Shown piece after piece: positions 1 to 7,934 of a stretch of 34,522 bases of DNA. Each line of letters starts with the position of its first letter. Position 1 is the stretch's first letter. Where the stretch lies: the NCBI GenBank assembly GCA_016937825.1, contig JAFGVT010000141.1, positions 1 through 34,522 of the forward strand, given 5' to 3'. The translations under genes were made by a program, and so were the position numbers. The notes under the pieces are model-generated. The model was not told the origin of the DNA. It was given only the letters and a program-made list of their open reading frames with translations, and searched no databases. The DNA comes from Fidelibacterota bacterium. GTDB lineage: Bacteria > Fidelibacterota > Fidelibacteria > Fidelibacterales > Fidelibacteraceae.

Positions 1-390
1 AATTTCCTCATCCCGATGAAGGTCAAGTATTTTGTCATGCTCTTCGCGGCCATCGAGCTTTTTGCGTCCATGGGGGGCGGGAGCCTGCGTGACGGGGTCG
101 CGCACATCACCCACCTGTCGGGGATGATATTCGGCTACCTTTTCCTTTTGTGGACCCAGCATCGCAACGGCTCAAAGCGAAAGCGGAAGAAGATCCGCTT
201 TGCTCCCGGTCCCAAAACCAGCGACCTCAACAGCAAGCCCCCGAAAAGCGCGAAGGGGGAAGATGAAAAGGAACTGGACGCGCTGATGGACCGGATCGCC
301 CTGAAGGGCTACGACAGTCTCACGGAAGAGGAAAAAATGCGCCTGCTGGAACTGAGTTCACGCTTCCGGAAAAACGGCCCCGAAGCGTGA
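1..390 (+). CDS. Rhomboid family intramembrane serine protease, 3' end only
   Basis: The reading frame is open from the first base, so the gene begins outside the window; the ATG at 16 is internal. What remains is about 129 residues. The first part (IPMKVKYF, then a hydrophobic stretch) and the HITHLSGMIFGY segment match the last membrane helices of rhomboid proteases; the His of THLSG is the expected member of the Ser-His catalytic pair. The GxSG serine motif would lie upstream and is not visible. After the last helix comes a basic, Lys/Arg-rich linker. The cytosolic tail (LDALMDRIALKGYDSLT..EE) resembles the short domain, DUF6576-type, that often follows bacterial rhomboids. Rhomboids cleave membrane-protein substrates inside the bilayer; the substrate here is unknown. 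No clear terminator follows the stop codon. Confidence 0.85.
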   Translation, partial: NFLIPMKVKYFVMLFAAIELFASMGGGSLRDGVAHITHLSGMIFGYLFLLWTQHRNGSKRKRKKIRFAPGPKTSDLNSKPPKSAKGEDEKELDALMDRIALKGYDSLTEEEKMRLLELSSRFRKNGPEA

Positions 391-412
391 TCCCGGTCAC
401 GTAATGTTTCAC

Positions 413-433
413 TTATCCACATTTTTATTCACA
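413..433 (+). promoter_or_regulatory. Two tandem DnaA boxes upstream of dnaB
   Basis: TTATCCACA at 413-421 and TTATTCACA at 425-433 both fit the DnaA box consensus TTATNCACA. They have the same orientation and start 12 bp apart. The next 100 bases are strongly AT-rich and lead to the dnaB start. The match is seen directly. Binding by DnaA, and a role in dnaB transcription or in local unwinding, are inferences. Confidence 0.6.
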
Positions 434-535
434 CGCAACTGCTTGTTTCTAAAATATTAATCGTATTTTCCTTTTTTTTGCAAATAACATCCCTTAACTT
501 TTTGATATTAATTTCTTCTTTCATATGAGGCTACC

Positions 536-1912
536 ATGACCGACAAACAAGACATCACCCGCATACCCCCGCAATCCGTTGATTCCGAAAAAGCCGTTCT
601 GGGCTCGATGATGCAGGATGACATCGCCGCCAGCCGTTCGCTGGAGCTGCTGAACGAAAGCTGTTTTTATCTGGATGCGCACAAATTCATTTTCCGGGCG
701 ATGAACGAACTTTACGCAAAACACCAGCCCATCGACCAGCTTTCCGTGGTGGAAAAACTGGCGCAGATGAAATTGCTGGACGATGCGGGTGGCGCCGCCG
801 TGATCTCGGACCTGATCAACCGCGTCCCGTCCGCCGCCAATATTGAATATTACGCGAACATCGTCAAGGAAAAATATATTCTGCGGACGATCATCAAAAC
901 GTCCAACGACATGATCGACAAGGCCTTTTCGGAGAACGAGGAGACCGATGCCATTCTCGACAACGCTCAGCAGCAGATCTTCCAGCTCAGGGAGAACAGC
1001 GCCTCCCAGGATTTCGTCGACATGAAAAGCATTCTGCGGCCGACCGTGGAGCATATCGAGACCCTGTCCCAGCACAAGGGGGACGTCGTGGGGATCCCCT
1101 CCGGCTTTAAGAAATTCGACATGATGACGAACGGGTTCCAGAAATCGGATCTGATCATCATCGCCGGAAGGCCGTCCATGGGCAAAACAGCCCTGGCGCT
1201 CTCGATGCTCCGGAACATGTCGCTTGATCACGATAAGCATGTCGGTTTCTTCTCCCTGGAAATGTCCCAGGAAGGTATCGCCATGCGCTTGCTGAGCATG
1301 GAAAGCGGCATTGACCATCAAAAGCTTCGCCGCGGAAAGATCCCCCCCCCGCAATGGCAGTTCCTGATCGGCGCCGCCGCCAAGATCAATGACGCGCATA
1401 TTTACTTCGACTTTTCGCCCAACCTGAACGTTCTGGACATGCGAAGCCGGGCACGGCGGCTGAAAAGCCGCGTCGGCCAGCTGGATATTATCTTCGTCGA
1501 TTATCTGCAGATCGCCCATGCGAACATCAACCGCAACGACAGCCGTCAGCAGGAAGTGGCCATGATCAGCCAGCAGCTAAAGGCGCTGGCAAAAGAAATG
1601 AACATTCCGGTCGTCGCGCTTTCCCAGCTCAGCCGCGCGCCCGAACAGCGCGGCGGGGACAGCCGCCCCAAGCTGTCGGACCTTCGCGATTCCGGCGCCA
1701 TCGAACAGGACGCCGATATCGTCATGTTCATCCACCGTCAGGAATACTATTCCAAAAGTCCCGATGATGCGGGAAAGGGTGAGATCATTATCGCAAAACA
1801 CCGGAACGGTCCCACCGGCGGCGTCAACCTGACTTTCAAGGACACCATCGTGCGTTTCTTCGACGCACCCTTCGAAACCTACGCCGACGAAGCCGAAGAA
1901 GGAGCTTTCTAA
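536..1912 (+). CDS. dnaB: Replicative DNA helicase DnaB
   Basis: Hexameric 5'-3' helicase that unwinds the replication fork and recruits primase. The N-terminal primase-interacting helical domain covers roughly residues 10-115 (PQSVDSEKAVLGSMM is typical). The RecA-like motor domain follows, with Walker A GRPSMGKT near residue 211 and Walker B IIFVDYLQ near 317. SQLSRAPEQR and the DADIVMFIHR region close to the C-terminus are also typical. At 458 residues it has the usual length and no intein. The ATG is preceded by GAGG five bases upstream, which fixes the start. It is the first gene of a tight ten-gene run: the rel start lies only six bases after its stop. The AT-rich leader carries two DnaA boxes. 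Confidence 0.97.
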   Translation: MTDKQDITRIPPQSVDSEKAVLGSMMQDDIAASRSLELLNESCFYLDAHKFIFRAMNELYAKHQPIDQLSVVEKLAQMKLLDDAGGAAVISDLINRVPSAANIEYYANIVKEKYILRTIIKTSNDMIDKAFSENEETDAILDNAQQQIFQLRENSASQDFVDMKSILRPTVEHIETLSQHKGDVVGIPSGFKKFDMMTNGFQKSDLIIIAGRPSMGKTALALSMLRNMSLDHDKHVGFFSLEMSQEGIAMRLLSMESGIDHQKLRRGKIPPPQWQFLIGAAAKINDAHIYFDFSPNLNVLDMRSRARRLKSRVGQLDIIFVDYLQIAHANINRNDSRQQEVAMISQQLKALAKEMNIPVVALSQLSRAPEQRGGDSRPKLSDLRDSGAIEQDADIVMFIHRQEYYSKSPDDAGKGEIIIAKHRNGPTGGVNLTFKDTIVRFFDAPFETYADEAEEGAF

Positions 1913-1918
1913 CCCGCA

Positions 1919-4066
1919 ATGAATCCCGAGATCCCACAGCATTTTCCCAAAGACTTCGACGTCCTTCTGGAAACCATCAAAGGCTACAACAACAGCTATC
2001 AGGCGGACATTCCCCTCCTTTGGAAAGCCTACTGCTTTGCCGAGGAAGCGCACAAGGAACAGTACCGTCAGTCCGGAGAACCCTATTTCCGGCACCTTTA
2101 TCATACGGCGCTGATCCTGGCCGAACTGAACATGGACACCGCGACGATCTGCGCGGGTTTTCTGCATGATATCCTTGAAGATACCAATATACCCGAAGAA
2201 GTGGTCAGCAACGAATTTTCAAAACAGATCGTGCAATTCGTCAAGGGCGTCACCAAGATCGGCGGGATCAAGTTCCAGAGCGAGCAGCAGGAGCAGGCGC
2301 AGAATTTCAGGAAAATGCTTCTGAGCGTGGCGGACGATATCCGGGTGATCATCATCAAGTTCGCGGACCGGCTGCATAACATGCGGACCCTTCAGGCGCT
2401 TCCCGAGAAAAAGCAGCGCCGGATAGCCCTGGAAACCCGCGACGTCTATGCGCCTCTCGCCCACCGTCTCGGCATGTACCGGATCAAAATGGAAATGGAG
2501 GATCTGGCCCTGAAATATCTGGATCCCGAGATCTATCAGGAGCTTGACGAGCGCATCACCGCACAGAAAAAACGCTATGAGCACGATATCGAGGATTTTG
2601 TCTCCCTGATCAACACCTACCTTAAAGAAGAAAATATTACGGCCCGGGTGTTCGGAAGGATCAAGAACTACAATTCCATTTACAATAAAATGATCCGCCA
2701 GAATCGTCCGCTTGAAGAAATTTTCGACATTCTGGCGATCCGGATCATCGTCAATTCCATCACCCATTGCTATTCCGTCCTGGGGATCGTTCATCAGAAA
2801 TTCACGCCGATCACCGAACGCTTCCGCGATTTTATCGCCACGCCGAAATCGAACGGCTACCAGTCCGTTCACACGACCGTCATCGGTCCCAAAGGCATCC
2901 CCATTGAGATCCAGATCCGTACGGACGAAATGGATAAAACGGCCGAGGTCGGGATCGCCGCCCACTGGAAGTACAAGGAATCCGGGGAAGCGGACGAGCT
3001 GGACCATCATATCCAGTGGCTGCGCGATCTGATCGATATCCTGAAGAACGACACCAAGGATGAAGAATTCCTGGAAACGCTGAAGATCGACCTTTTCAAT
3101 GACGAGATCTTCGTCTTCACGCCCAAGGGCGACCTGATCAAGCTGCCCTTGAACGCCACCGCGCTGGATTTCGCCTTTGCGGTCCATACCGAGGTCGGAT
3201 TCCGCTGCATCGGCGCAAAGGTCAACGGAAAGATCGTCTCCCTGAACTCAAAATTGTCCAGCGGCGACCGTATTGAGATCATCACCTCGAGCAGCCACAA
3301 CGTCAGCTACAACTGGCTCCGCTTTGTCACCACGAACCGCGCGAAACACCGCATCCGCCGCTGGCTGCAGCGTCACGAGTTCGAGCAAAGCATCAAGCTG
3401 GGAGAAGAGATCCTCGATAAGGAGATGCGGAAAGCAAAGCTCAGTTCCAAGATCAAGGATGTCAAATCCCGTTACGCCGATTTCGGCTTCGACACGGTGA
3501 ACCTTTTCTATCAGTCCATCGGAAAAGGCGAACTGACCGTCAAGCATATCCTGACCGAACTCTATCACAAGGAAGAAGATCAGGCGCTGCCGGAAGAAAC
3601 GGCGCCCCTGCTGAAACAGTACCGCTCAACGAACGGGATCAGCGTCAGCGGATACGAGAACATGCTGGTCCAGCTGGCCAAATGCTGCAACCCCCTCCCC
3701 GGCGATGAGATCATCGGCTTCATCACGCGCGGGCGCGGCATTTCCGTGCACCGTTACGACTGCAGGAACATCCCCAATCTCGAGGAAGAAAAGGACCGTT
3801 TTATCGATGTAAAATGGCAGGTAAAGGCCGGACGCACTTTTGTCAGCAGGATCAAGATCATCGGCGAGGACCGTCCCAACCTGATCTACGACGTATCTCA
3901 GGTGATCCACGATCTGCACACCAACATGCTGAGCATCAATTTCACGGTCGAAGGCAAACTGGCGCGCGGCCAGGTCGCCGTCCTGGTCGAGAGCCTGAAA
4001 CACGCAGAACACATCATTCAAAAACTCAAGAATATCCCCGGGGTATTAACGATAGACAGAACATAA
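1919..4066 (+). CDS. rel: Bifunctional (p)ppGpp synthetase/hydrolase, Rel/SpoT type
   Basis: Long RSH protein that makes and degrades the alarmone (p)ppGpp. The HD hydrolase domain keeps its metal ligands (H59, H83-D84, D150 in FADRLHNMR), so hydrolase activity is expected, unlike E. coli RelA. The synthetase domain follows (GRIKNYNSIYNKM, GYQSVHTT, EIQIRT near residues 245-350). The motif that is RXKD in bifunctional enzymes and EXDD in RelA reads R301-F-R-D304. A TGS domain (DEIFVFTPKGDLIKLP), the Cys-containing LAKCCNPLPGDEI region and a C-terminal ACT domain complete the usual architecture. Length 715 is normal. The best Shine-Dalgarno (GGAG, 1901-1904) is 14 bases from the ATG, inside the end of dnaB, so translation may be coupled. 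Confidence 0.95.
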   Translation: MNPEIPQHFPKDFDVLLETIKGYNNSYQADIPLLWKAYCFAEEAHKEQYRQSGEPYFRHLYHTALILAELNMDTATICAGFLHDILEDTNIPEEVVSNEFSKQIVQFVKGVTKIGGIKFQSEQQEQAQNFRKMLLSVADDIRVIIIKFADRLHNMRTLQALPEKKQRRIALETRDVYAPLAHRLGMYRIKMEMEDLALKYLDPEIYQELDERITAQKKRYEHDIEDFVSLINTYLKEENITARVFGRIKNYNSIYNKMIRQNRPLEEIFDILAIRIIVNSITHCYSVLGIVHQKFTPITERFRDFIATPKSNGYQSVHTTVIGPKGIPIEIQIRTDEMDKTAEVGIAAHWKYKESGEADELDHHIQWLRDLIDILKNDTKDEEFLETLKIDLFNDEIFVFTPKGDLIKLPLNATALDFAFAVHTEVGFRCIGAKVNGKIVSLNSKLSSGDRIEIITSSSHNVSYNWLRFVTTNRAKHRIRRWLQRHEFEQSIKLGEEILDKEMRKAKLSSKIKDVKSRYADFGFDTVNLFYQSIGKGELTVKHILTELYHKEEDQALPEETAPLLKQYRSTNGISVSGYENMLVQLAKCCNPLPGDEIIGFITRGRGISVHRYDCRNIPNLEEEKDRFIDVKWQVKAGRTFVSRIKIIGEDRPNLIYDVSQVIHDLHTNMLSINFTVEGKLARGQVAVLVESLKHAEHIIQKLKNIPGVLTIDRT

Positions 4067-4079
4067 TTTGGAGAATATC

Positions 4080-4409
4080 ATGGAAAAGAAGACCTTTACC
4101 AAAAAAGACATTGCCAAACACATCCGAAAGAACTCCTCGTCCAAGATGCGCATTTACGAGTGCGAAAAATACATGGACGAGATCTTTTCCACGATGCTGG
4201 AACTGCTGATGGACGAAAGCGCCGAGCGCATTCGCATCGAGATCCGGAATTTCGGCGTCTTTGAGGTTAAAAACTCTAAAGCAAAGCCCCAGGCCAGAAA
4301 TCCGAAGACCAACGAGGTCATTTATGTCCCCGCGCGGAAGAAGATCCATTTTAAGGCCGGGAAGACACTCAAGGAATTCCTTTCAGCCCCGCGTGAGGAA
4401 AACGACTGA
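4080..4409 (+). CDS. HU/IHF-family DNA-binding protein
   Basis: Small basic nucleoid protein that bends DNA as a dimer. The C-terminal half has the family pattern: IRNFGVFEVK, then RNPKTNEVIYVPARK with the DNA-intercalating Pro arm, then HFKAGKTLKEFL. The N-terminal helices (KKDIAKHIRKN, ECEKYMDEIFSTMLEL) form the dimer core. The frame is open from a TTG at 4068, but the ATG at 4080 has GGAG six bases upstream and gives 109 residues, so I use it. It lies 13 bases after rel and 2 bases before ruvX. HU and IHF subtypes cannot be separated from sequence alone. Cotranscription with dnaB and rel fits a role in chromosome maintenance. Confidence 0.92.
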   Translation: MEKKTFTKKDIAKHIRKNSSSKMRIYECEKYMDEIFSTMLELLMDESAERIRIEIRNFGVFEVKNSKAKPQARNPKTNEVIYVPARKKIHFKAGKTLKEFLSAPREEND

Positions 4410-4411
4410 CC

Positions 4412-4831
4412 ATGGGACGCATCCTTGCGGTTGATTTCGGGAACCGGCGGATCGGCGTAGCGGTCTCTGACCCTCTGCAGATCATCGCCACGCCGCTTGA
4501 GACCCTCACCATCACCTCCCTGAAAGACGGTGTCAGCCGGCTTGCAGCCCTGTGCGGCGAGATCGGTCCGGAAGCCGTCATTATGGGTTATCCGCTCGGA
4601 ACGTCCGGAAATAAGACCGAACAGACAATCATCGTGGATGAGGTGATCGAGGCGCTATCGGCGAGAACCGACATCCCCATCATCAAATGGGATGAGCGCT
4701 ACACGAGCGTCGAGGCAGAGCAGATCCTCCGTCAGCAAGGGATCAAAACACGGGACAACAAGGGGATCATTGACCAGCTGGCGGCACGGATCATGCTGCA
4801 GGAATTCCTTGATTCGCGGAGCAAATCATGA
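4412..4831 (+). CDS. ruvX: RuvX/YqgF-family Holliday junction resolvase-like nuclease
   Basis: Member of the RNase H-like YqgF family, linked to Holliday junction resolution and to pre-16S rRNA 5' processing. The N-terminal ILAVDFGNRRIGVAVSDP carries the first catalytic Asp (D8). KWDERYTSVEAEQIL and the C-terminal IIDQLAARIMLQEFL hold the other conserved acidic residues. At 139 residues it is a normal length. Its stop codon overlaps the lnt start (ATGA), which implies translational coupling. Which of the two family functions it performs here cannot be read from sequence. Confidence 0.92.
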   Translation: MGRILAVDFGNRRIGVAVSDPLQIIATPLETLTITSLKDGVSRLAALCGEIGPEAVIMGYPLGTSGNKTEQTIIVDEVIEALSARTDIPIIKWDERYTSVEAEQILRQQGIKTRDNKGIIDQLAARIMLQEFLDSRSKS

Positions 4832-6333
4832 AACTAAGCTGGAAACATCTTCTTCTTCTCCTGCTTTCCGCCGTGCTTCTCGGACTGTCCTTTGCTCCCT
4901 TCAACCAGGTCTACACCGCATTTTTCTCCCTGATACCGCTGTTATATGTTCTCGTGAAGACCGGAAAAGGATTTCTGACCGGACTGATCTGGGGTCTGTT
5001 CTACTGCATTTTTTCGATCCACTGGCTGGCATTCAACACCGGGACCTATCCCTGGGTCGCGACGTTTTCGATGCTGCTGGCCGCCCTTTTCCTTTCCCTG
5101 AATTACGCCGTGACCGGGATGCTGTTCACGATGATCTACCGCCGCGATCAGGGCCGGGCCTTCCTGCTCTTCCCGGTGATCTGGGTCGCCGTTGAGTTCG
5201 TACGTTCCTTCGGCATTCTGGGATTTCCCTGGCTTAGCCTCGGCCATTCGCAGGCATACAATACGCTTTACATTCAGCATGCGGATCTCGGAGGCGTTTA
5301 CCTGGTCACTTTTTCCCTGCTGGTCACGAATGTCCTTCTTTTCATGCTCTTCCGGTCGTTTTCGCGCAAAAAGCTGGCGGCGCTCCTTGCCGCGGTCCTG
5401 GTCCCCTTCCTTTACGGGCTGGTTATGATCAATCTTGATCTGGACGAAGACAAGACTTGTCAATTCAGGATCGTACAGCCGAATATCGGAGCAAAGGAAA
5501 AATGGGTCCCGGAAAACCGGGTCCCCATCCTCAATCTGCTGGATTCTCTCAGCCGCACCGAGACCGGCGTCGCTCCCGATGTGATCGTCTGGCCTGAAAC
5601 GGCGGTCCCCTACTATCTGCGCGCGTCCCGGTATTTTTGTTCGACCCTCGCCCGCTGTGCGGCCGACACCCGCGCAACGCTCATTACCGGCGCGCTGGAT
5701 TTCTTTTACACGGATTCCCTTGCGAGCCACCAAAGCACGAACAGCCTGTTCATCTTCGAACCGGAAAATTATTCCTACTCGGATATCATCTACGATAAGA
5801 TCCATCTTGTTCCCTTCGGCGAATTCACGCCGGGCGGAAAAATGTTTTCCTGGCTGAACAACATGCAGTACGGCCAAAGCAACTTTACTTCCCGCAAAAA
5901 CGTCCGGATCCCCCGCATGACCGCGGACAGTATCGCCTTTACTCCCATGATCTGTTACGATTCCGTTTTTCCGCACACCATCCGGCGCTACGCCGCCATG
6001 GGCAGTAAATATAACATCCTGATCACCAATGACATATGGTTCGGACGTTCCATGGGTCCCCACCTGCATGCCGCCATTGCCCTTGTGCGCGCCGTGGAGA
6101 CCCGCCTGCCGCTGGTCCGCTCCGCCAATGCCGGCATATCCATGTTCATTGACAACAAGGGGCGCGTGATCGATTCGGTCCCCCTTTACACGAGAGGGAT
6201 CATCGAGCAGCCCCTCGCTTTGGGGAGCTATGTCCCGCCCTACGTGAAAATGGGCAATACCTTCAGTGTGCTCATGTTGATCACCGCTCTTTTGGGAATC
6301 GTATATACCTTATGGATAAAAACAAAAAAATAG
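4828..6333 (+). CDS. lnt: Apolipoprotein N-acyltransferase
   Basis: Inner-membrane enzyme that adds the third acyl chain to lipoproteins in the periplasm. The N-terminal ~200 residues are strongly hydrophobic (six or more membrane spans). The nitrilase-like domain follows with the catalytic triad E257 (VWPETAVP), K324 (DKIHLVPFGE) and C376 (ICYDSVFP). A second conserved Glu is E332 (FGEF). One final membrane helix lies near the C-terminus. The residue two after the catalytic Cys is Asp (D378), where E. coli Lnt has an essential Glu. Length 501 is typical. It overlaps ruvX by four bases and the next gene by 22. Two lipobox proteins in this window (alkaline phosphatase, serpin) are plausible substrates of the pathway. 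Confidence 0.94.
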   Translation: MKLSWKHLLLLLLSAVLLGLSFAPFNQVYTAFFSLIPLLYVLVKTGKGFLTGLIWGLFYCIFSIHWLAFNTGTYPWVATFSMLLAALFLSLNYAVTGMLFTMIYRRDQGRAFLLFPVIWVAVEFVRSFGILGFPWLSLGHSQAYNTLYIQHADLGGVYLVTFSLLVTNVLLFMLFRSFSRKKLAALLAAVLVPFLYGLVMINLDLDEDKTCQFRIVQPNIGAKEKWVPENRVPILNLLDSLSRTETGVAPDVIVWPETAVPYYLRASRYFCSTLARCAADTRATLITGALDFFYTDSLASHQSTNSLFIFEPENYSYSDIIYDKIHLVPFGEFTPGGKMFSWLNNMQYGQSNFTSRKNVRIPRMTADSIAFTPMICYDSVFPHTIRRYAAMGSKYNILITNDIWFGRSMGPHLHAAIALVRAVETRLPLVRSANAGISMFIDNKGRVIDSVPLYTRGIIEQPLALGSYVPPYVKMGNTFSVLMLITALLGIVYTLWIKTKK

Positions 6334-6707
6334 CGGTCCTTCTGATCCTCGCTTTCCTTTTCCCGGCGGGAGCTCAGGACGATCCGAACGAAGGCGTTTA
6401 TTTCAAGCCCGGGACGCTTCATCTCCCTGAGATCTCTCAGTTTCTGGAGGAGCATCATTATCGCCTGAGTACCGATTCGCTTGCCGCAGCCTACCGGGGA
6501 GAGGTCTTCTATTATCTTGAGGAAAAAGATTCGGTCCGCTGCGAGATCCGCCTGACCCAACCCTCCGCCCCTCCTTTCGTTCTGGGCTCATTTATGACGG
6601 AACCTGTCAGGCGGGAGAACGTAAGAAGCTCGTTGCGCGAATTCACCATTTGGTTATTGATTTTGAATGCGATTAGCACGATATTATTTTTTGTCAGAAC
6701 ACCTTAA
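6312..6707 (+). CDS. Hypothetical secreted protein with C-terminal membrane anchor
   Basis: I do not recognise this 131-residue protein. Its N-terminus looks like a cleavable signal peptide (basic DKNKK, hydrophobic AVLLILAFLF, then PAGAQ-DD). The middle ~75 residues are acidic and soluble (EISQFLEEHHYRL, FYYLEEKDSVRCEIRL). The last 21 residues form one hydrophobic helix (FTIWLLILNAISTILFFV) ending in a short tail. This suggests a periplasmic domain held by the C-terminus. The ATG lies inside the end of lnt and has no good ribosome site, so expression probably depends on coupling to lnt. It sits 12 bases before the next gene, itself a secreted protein of unknown role. Confidence 0.7.
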   Translation: MDKNKKIAVLLILAFLFPAGAQDDPNEGVYFKPGTLHLPEISQFLEEHHYRLSTDSLAAAYRGEVFYYLEEKDSVRCEIRLTQPSAPPFVLGSFMTEPVRRENVRSSLREFTIWLLILNAISTILFFVRTP

Positions 6708-6719
6708 TAAAGGATCTCT

Positions 6720-7322
6720 ATGAAAACCCGTTTTCTCCGTCTCCTGACAGTCCTGATCATCGCGTCAATCGCCTTCGGGCAGACCCCGGAGCCCCGGCAC
6801 GCCTATTTAAAAAGCATCGTCCTTCCGGGCTGGGGCGAATCCGCATACGGTTCCGGGAGCGCCTATGCTTTCATGGCAACGGAACTTGCTCTCTGGGCGG
6901 GGTTCGGAGGCTTGCACTATTCCGCCGCGGTCCAGAACCGGGACCTGATCGCCTATTCCCGGCTGCATGCCGGGATATCCGTGTATCCCGACAGCAAAGA
7001 ATACTGGTCGGACCTCGGCAATTTTTCCTCTTGGGAAGACCACCGCGAGACCATGCTGGAAAACCGCACTCCCGAAGACATCTGGAACATTGACTTCGCC
7101 TGGGAGTGGGATTCCGCGCTCAATACCGGCACCTATCGGGAACTGTTCAGAAAAAAGGAACTGACGCTGGTCAGCAGCGAGTTCGTGATCGCCGGCATGA
7201 TCGTCAACCGCATCGCCAGCGTCATCAACATAAAATATCTTGAAAACAAGCGCATGCAGATACAGGCCTATGCCGCACCGGTCAGGGGCGGCGCCTTCAT
7301 GCAGCTGGGGTTGTCCTTTTAA
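6720..7322 (+). CDS. Secreted protein, DUF5683-like
   Basis: Protein of 200 residues with a clear signal peptide (MKTRFLRLLTVLIIASIAFG-Q). The following ARxxYLKS..LPGWGESAYG-type segment, a hydrophobic Ala/Gly stretch and AVQNRDLIAYSRLHAG resemble the DUF5683 family. Those proteins are common in Bacteroidota and related FCB phyla; their function is unknown. The protein ends GGAFMQLGLSF, and a terminal Phe is common in outer-membrane proteins, although the length is short for a barrel. AAGGA seven bases upstream supports the start. The stop codon overlaps the next start (TAATG), so it is translationally coupled to the EcfT-like gene. The family call is from memory of the motif, not a search. 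Confidence 0.65.
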   Translation: MKTRFLRLLTVLIIASIAFGQTPEPRHAYLKSIVLPGWGESAYGSGSAYAFMATELALWAGFGGLHYSAAVQNRDLIAYSRLHAGISVYPDSKEYWSDLGNFSSWEDHRETMLENRTPEDIWNIDFAWEWDSALNTGTYRELFRKKELTLVSSEFVIAGMIVNRIASVINIKYLENKRMQIQAYAAPVRGGAFMQLGLSF

Positions 7323-7933
7323 TGGAACGTCTGAAACACTTATTCCGGATATTTTTCCCCGTCTCGGGAATGATCGCGCTGTTCCTCCTGCCGGGCCTGG
7401 CCGGACAGCTGGCCGCCTTTACGCTCATTGCCGTTCTCGCTCTGGCCAGTCCGTATCGCGCCGGTATTTTCGCCTTCTTCCTGAAATTGTCCTCGCTGCT
7501 CCTCATAACGCTTGCGGTCCATCTGTTCTTTCGTTTTGGTGAACCCGATTATTTTGCGGCCTTCGGCGGCAGCGCCCTCTGGATCCGGGCGGGGTTCTAT
7601 ACCTTGCGCAATGCCAATATCCTGTTCATCATGAGCTATACGATCAGGAACGGCGCGCCCCTTTCATTCGCCTCCCTGATGGCATTTCTCGAACAACGGG
7701 GACCGTCCCGGCTGGTGCAGCCGCTTGCCCTCGCCGTACGCTACGTTTCCCTTATCCGGGATGAATTCCAGTCCCTGCGACAGGTGCACCGGATCATGGG
7801 CATTCGGCGGCCGAAACACCTTGCCGCACAGATACGCTATTATACGTCTCTCATCGTGCCGACCATCATTTCCTCCCTGGAGCGGGCGGAAAATCTCTCC
7901 CTTGCCATGACCAGCCGAGGATTTAACCGCTAA
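7322..7933 (+). CDS. EcfT/CbiQ-like transmembrane protein of ECF transporters
   Basis: Membrane protein of 203 residues with four or five hydrophobic helices in the first 120 residues. A C-terminal cytosolic part follows: RYVSLIRDEFQSLRQVHRIMGIR and a final AMTSRGF. These two Arg-containing helices resemble the coupling helices of EcfT/CbiQ proteins, which contact the ATPase subunits of energy-coupling-factor vitamin and metal importers. No EcfA ATPase or S (substrate-binding) component is in the window, so the substrate is unknown; partners must be encoded elsewhere. It overlaps the upstream gene by one base and lies one base before truA, inside the dnaB run. Confidence 0.78.
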   Translation: MERLKHLFRIFFPVSGMIALFLLPGLAGQLAAFTLIAVLALASPYRAGIFAFFLKLSSLLLITLAVHLFFRFGEPDYFAAFGGSALWIRAGFYTLRNANILFIMSYTIRNGAPLSFASLMAFLEQRGPSRLVQPLALAVRYVSLIRDEFQSLRQVHRIMGIRRPKHLAAQIRYYTSLIVPTIISSLERAENLSLAMTSRGFNR

Positions 7934-7934
7934 C

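Noticed and set aside
4068..4079. TTG start adding four codons to the HU gene
   Set aside because: The TTG overlaps the ribosome site (GGAG) that serves the ATG at 4080.
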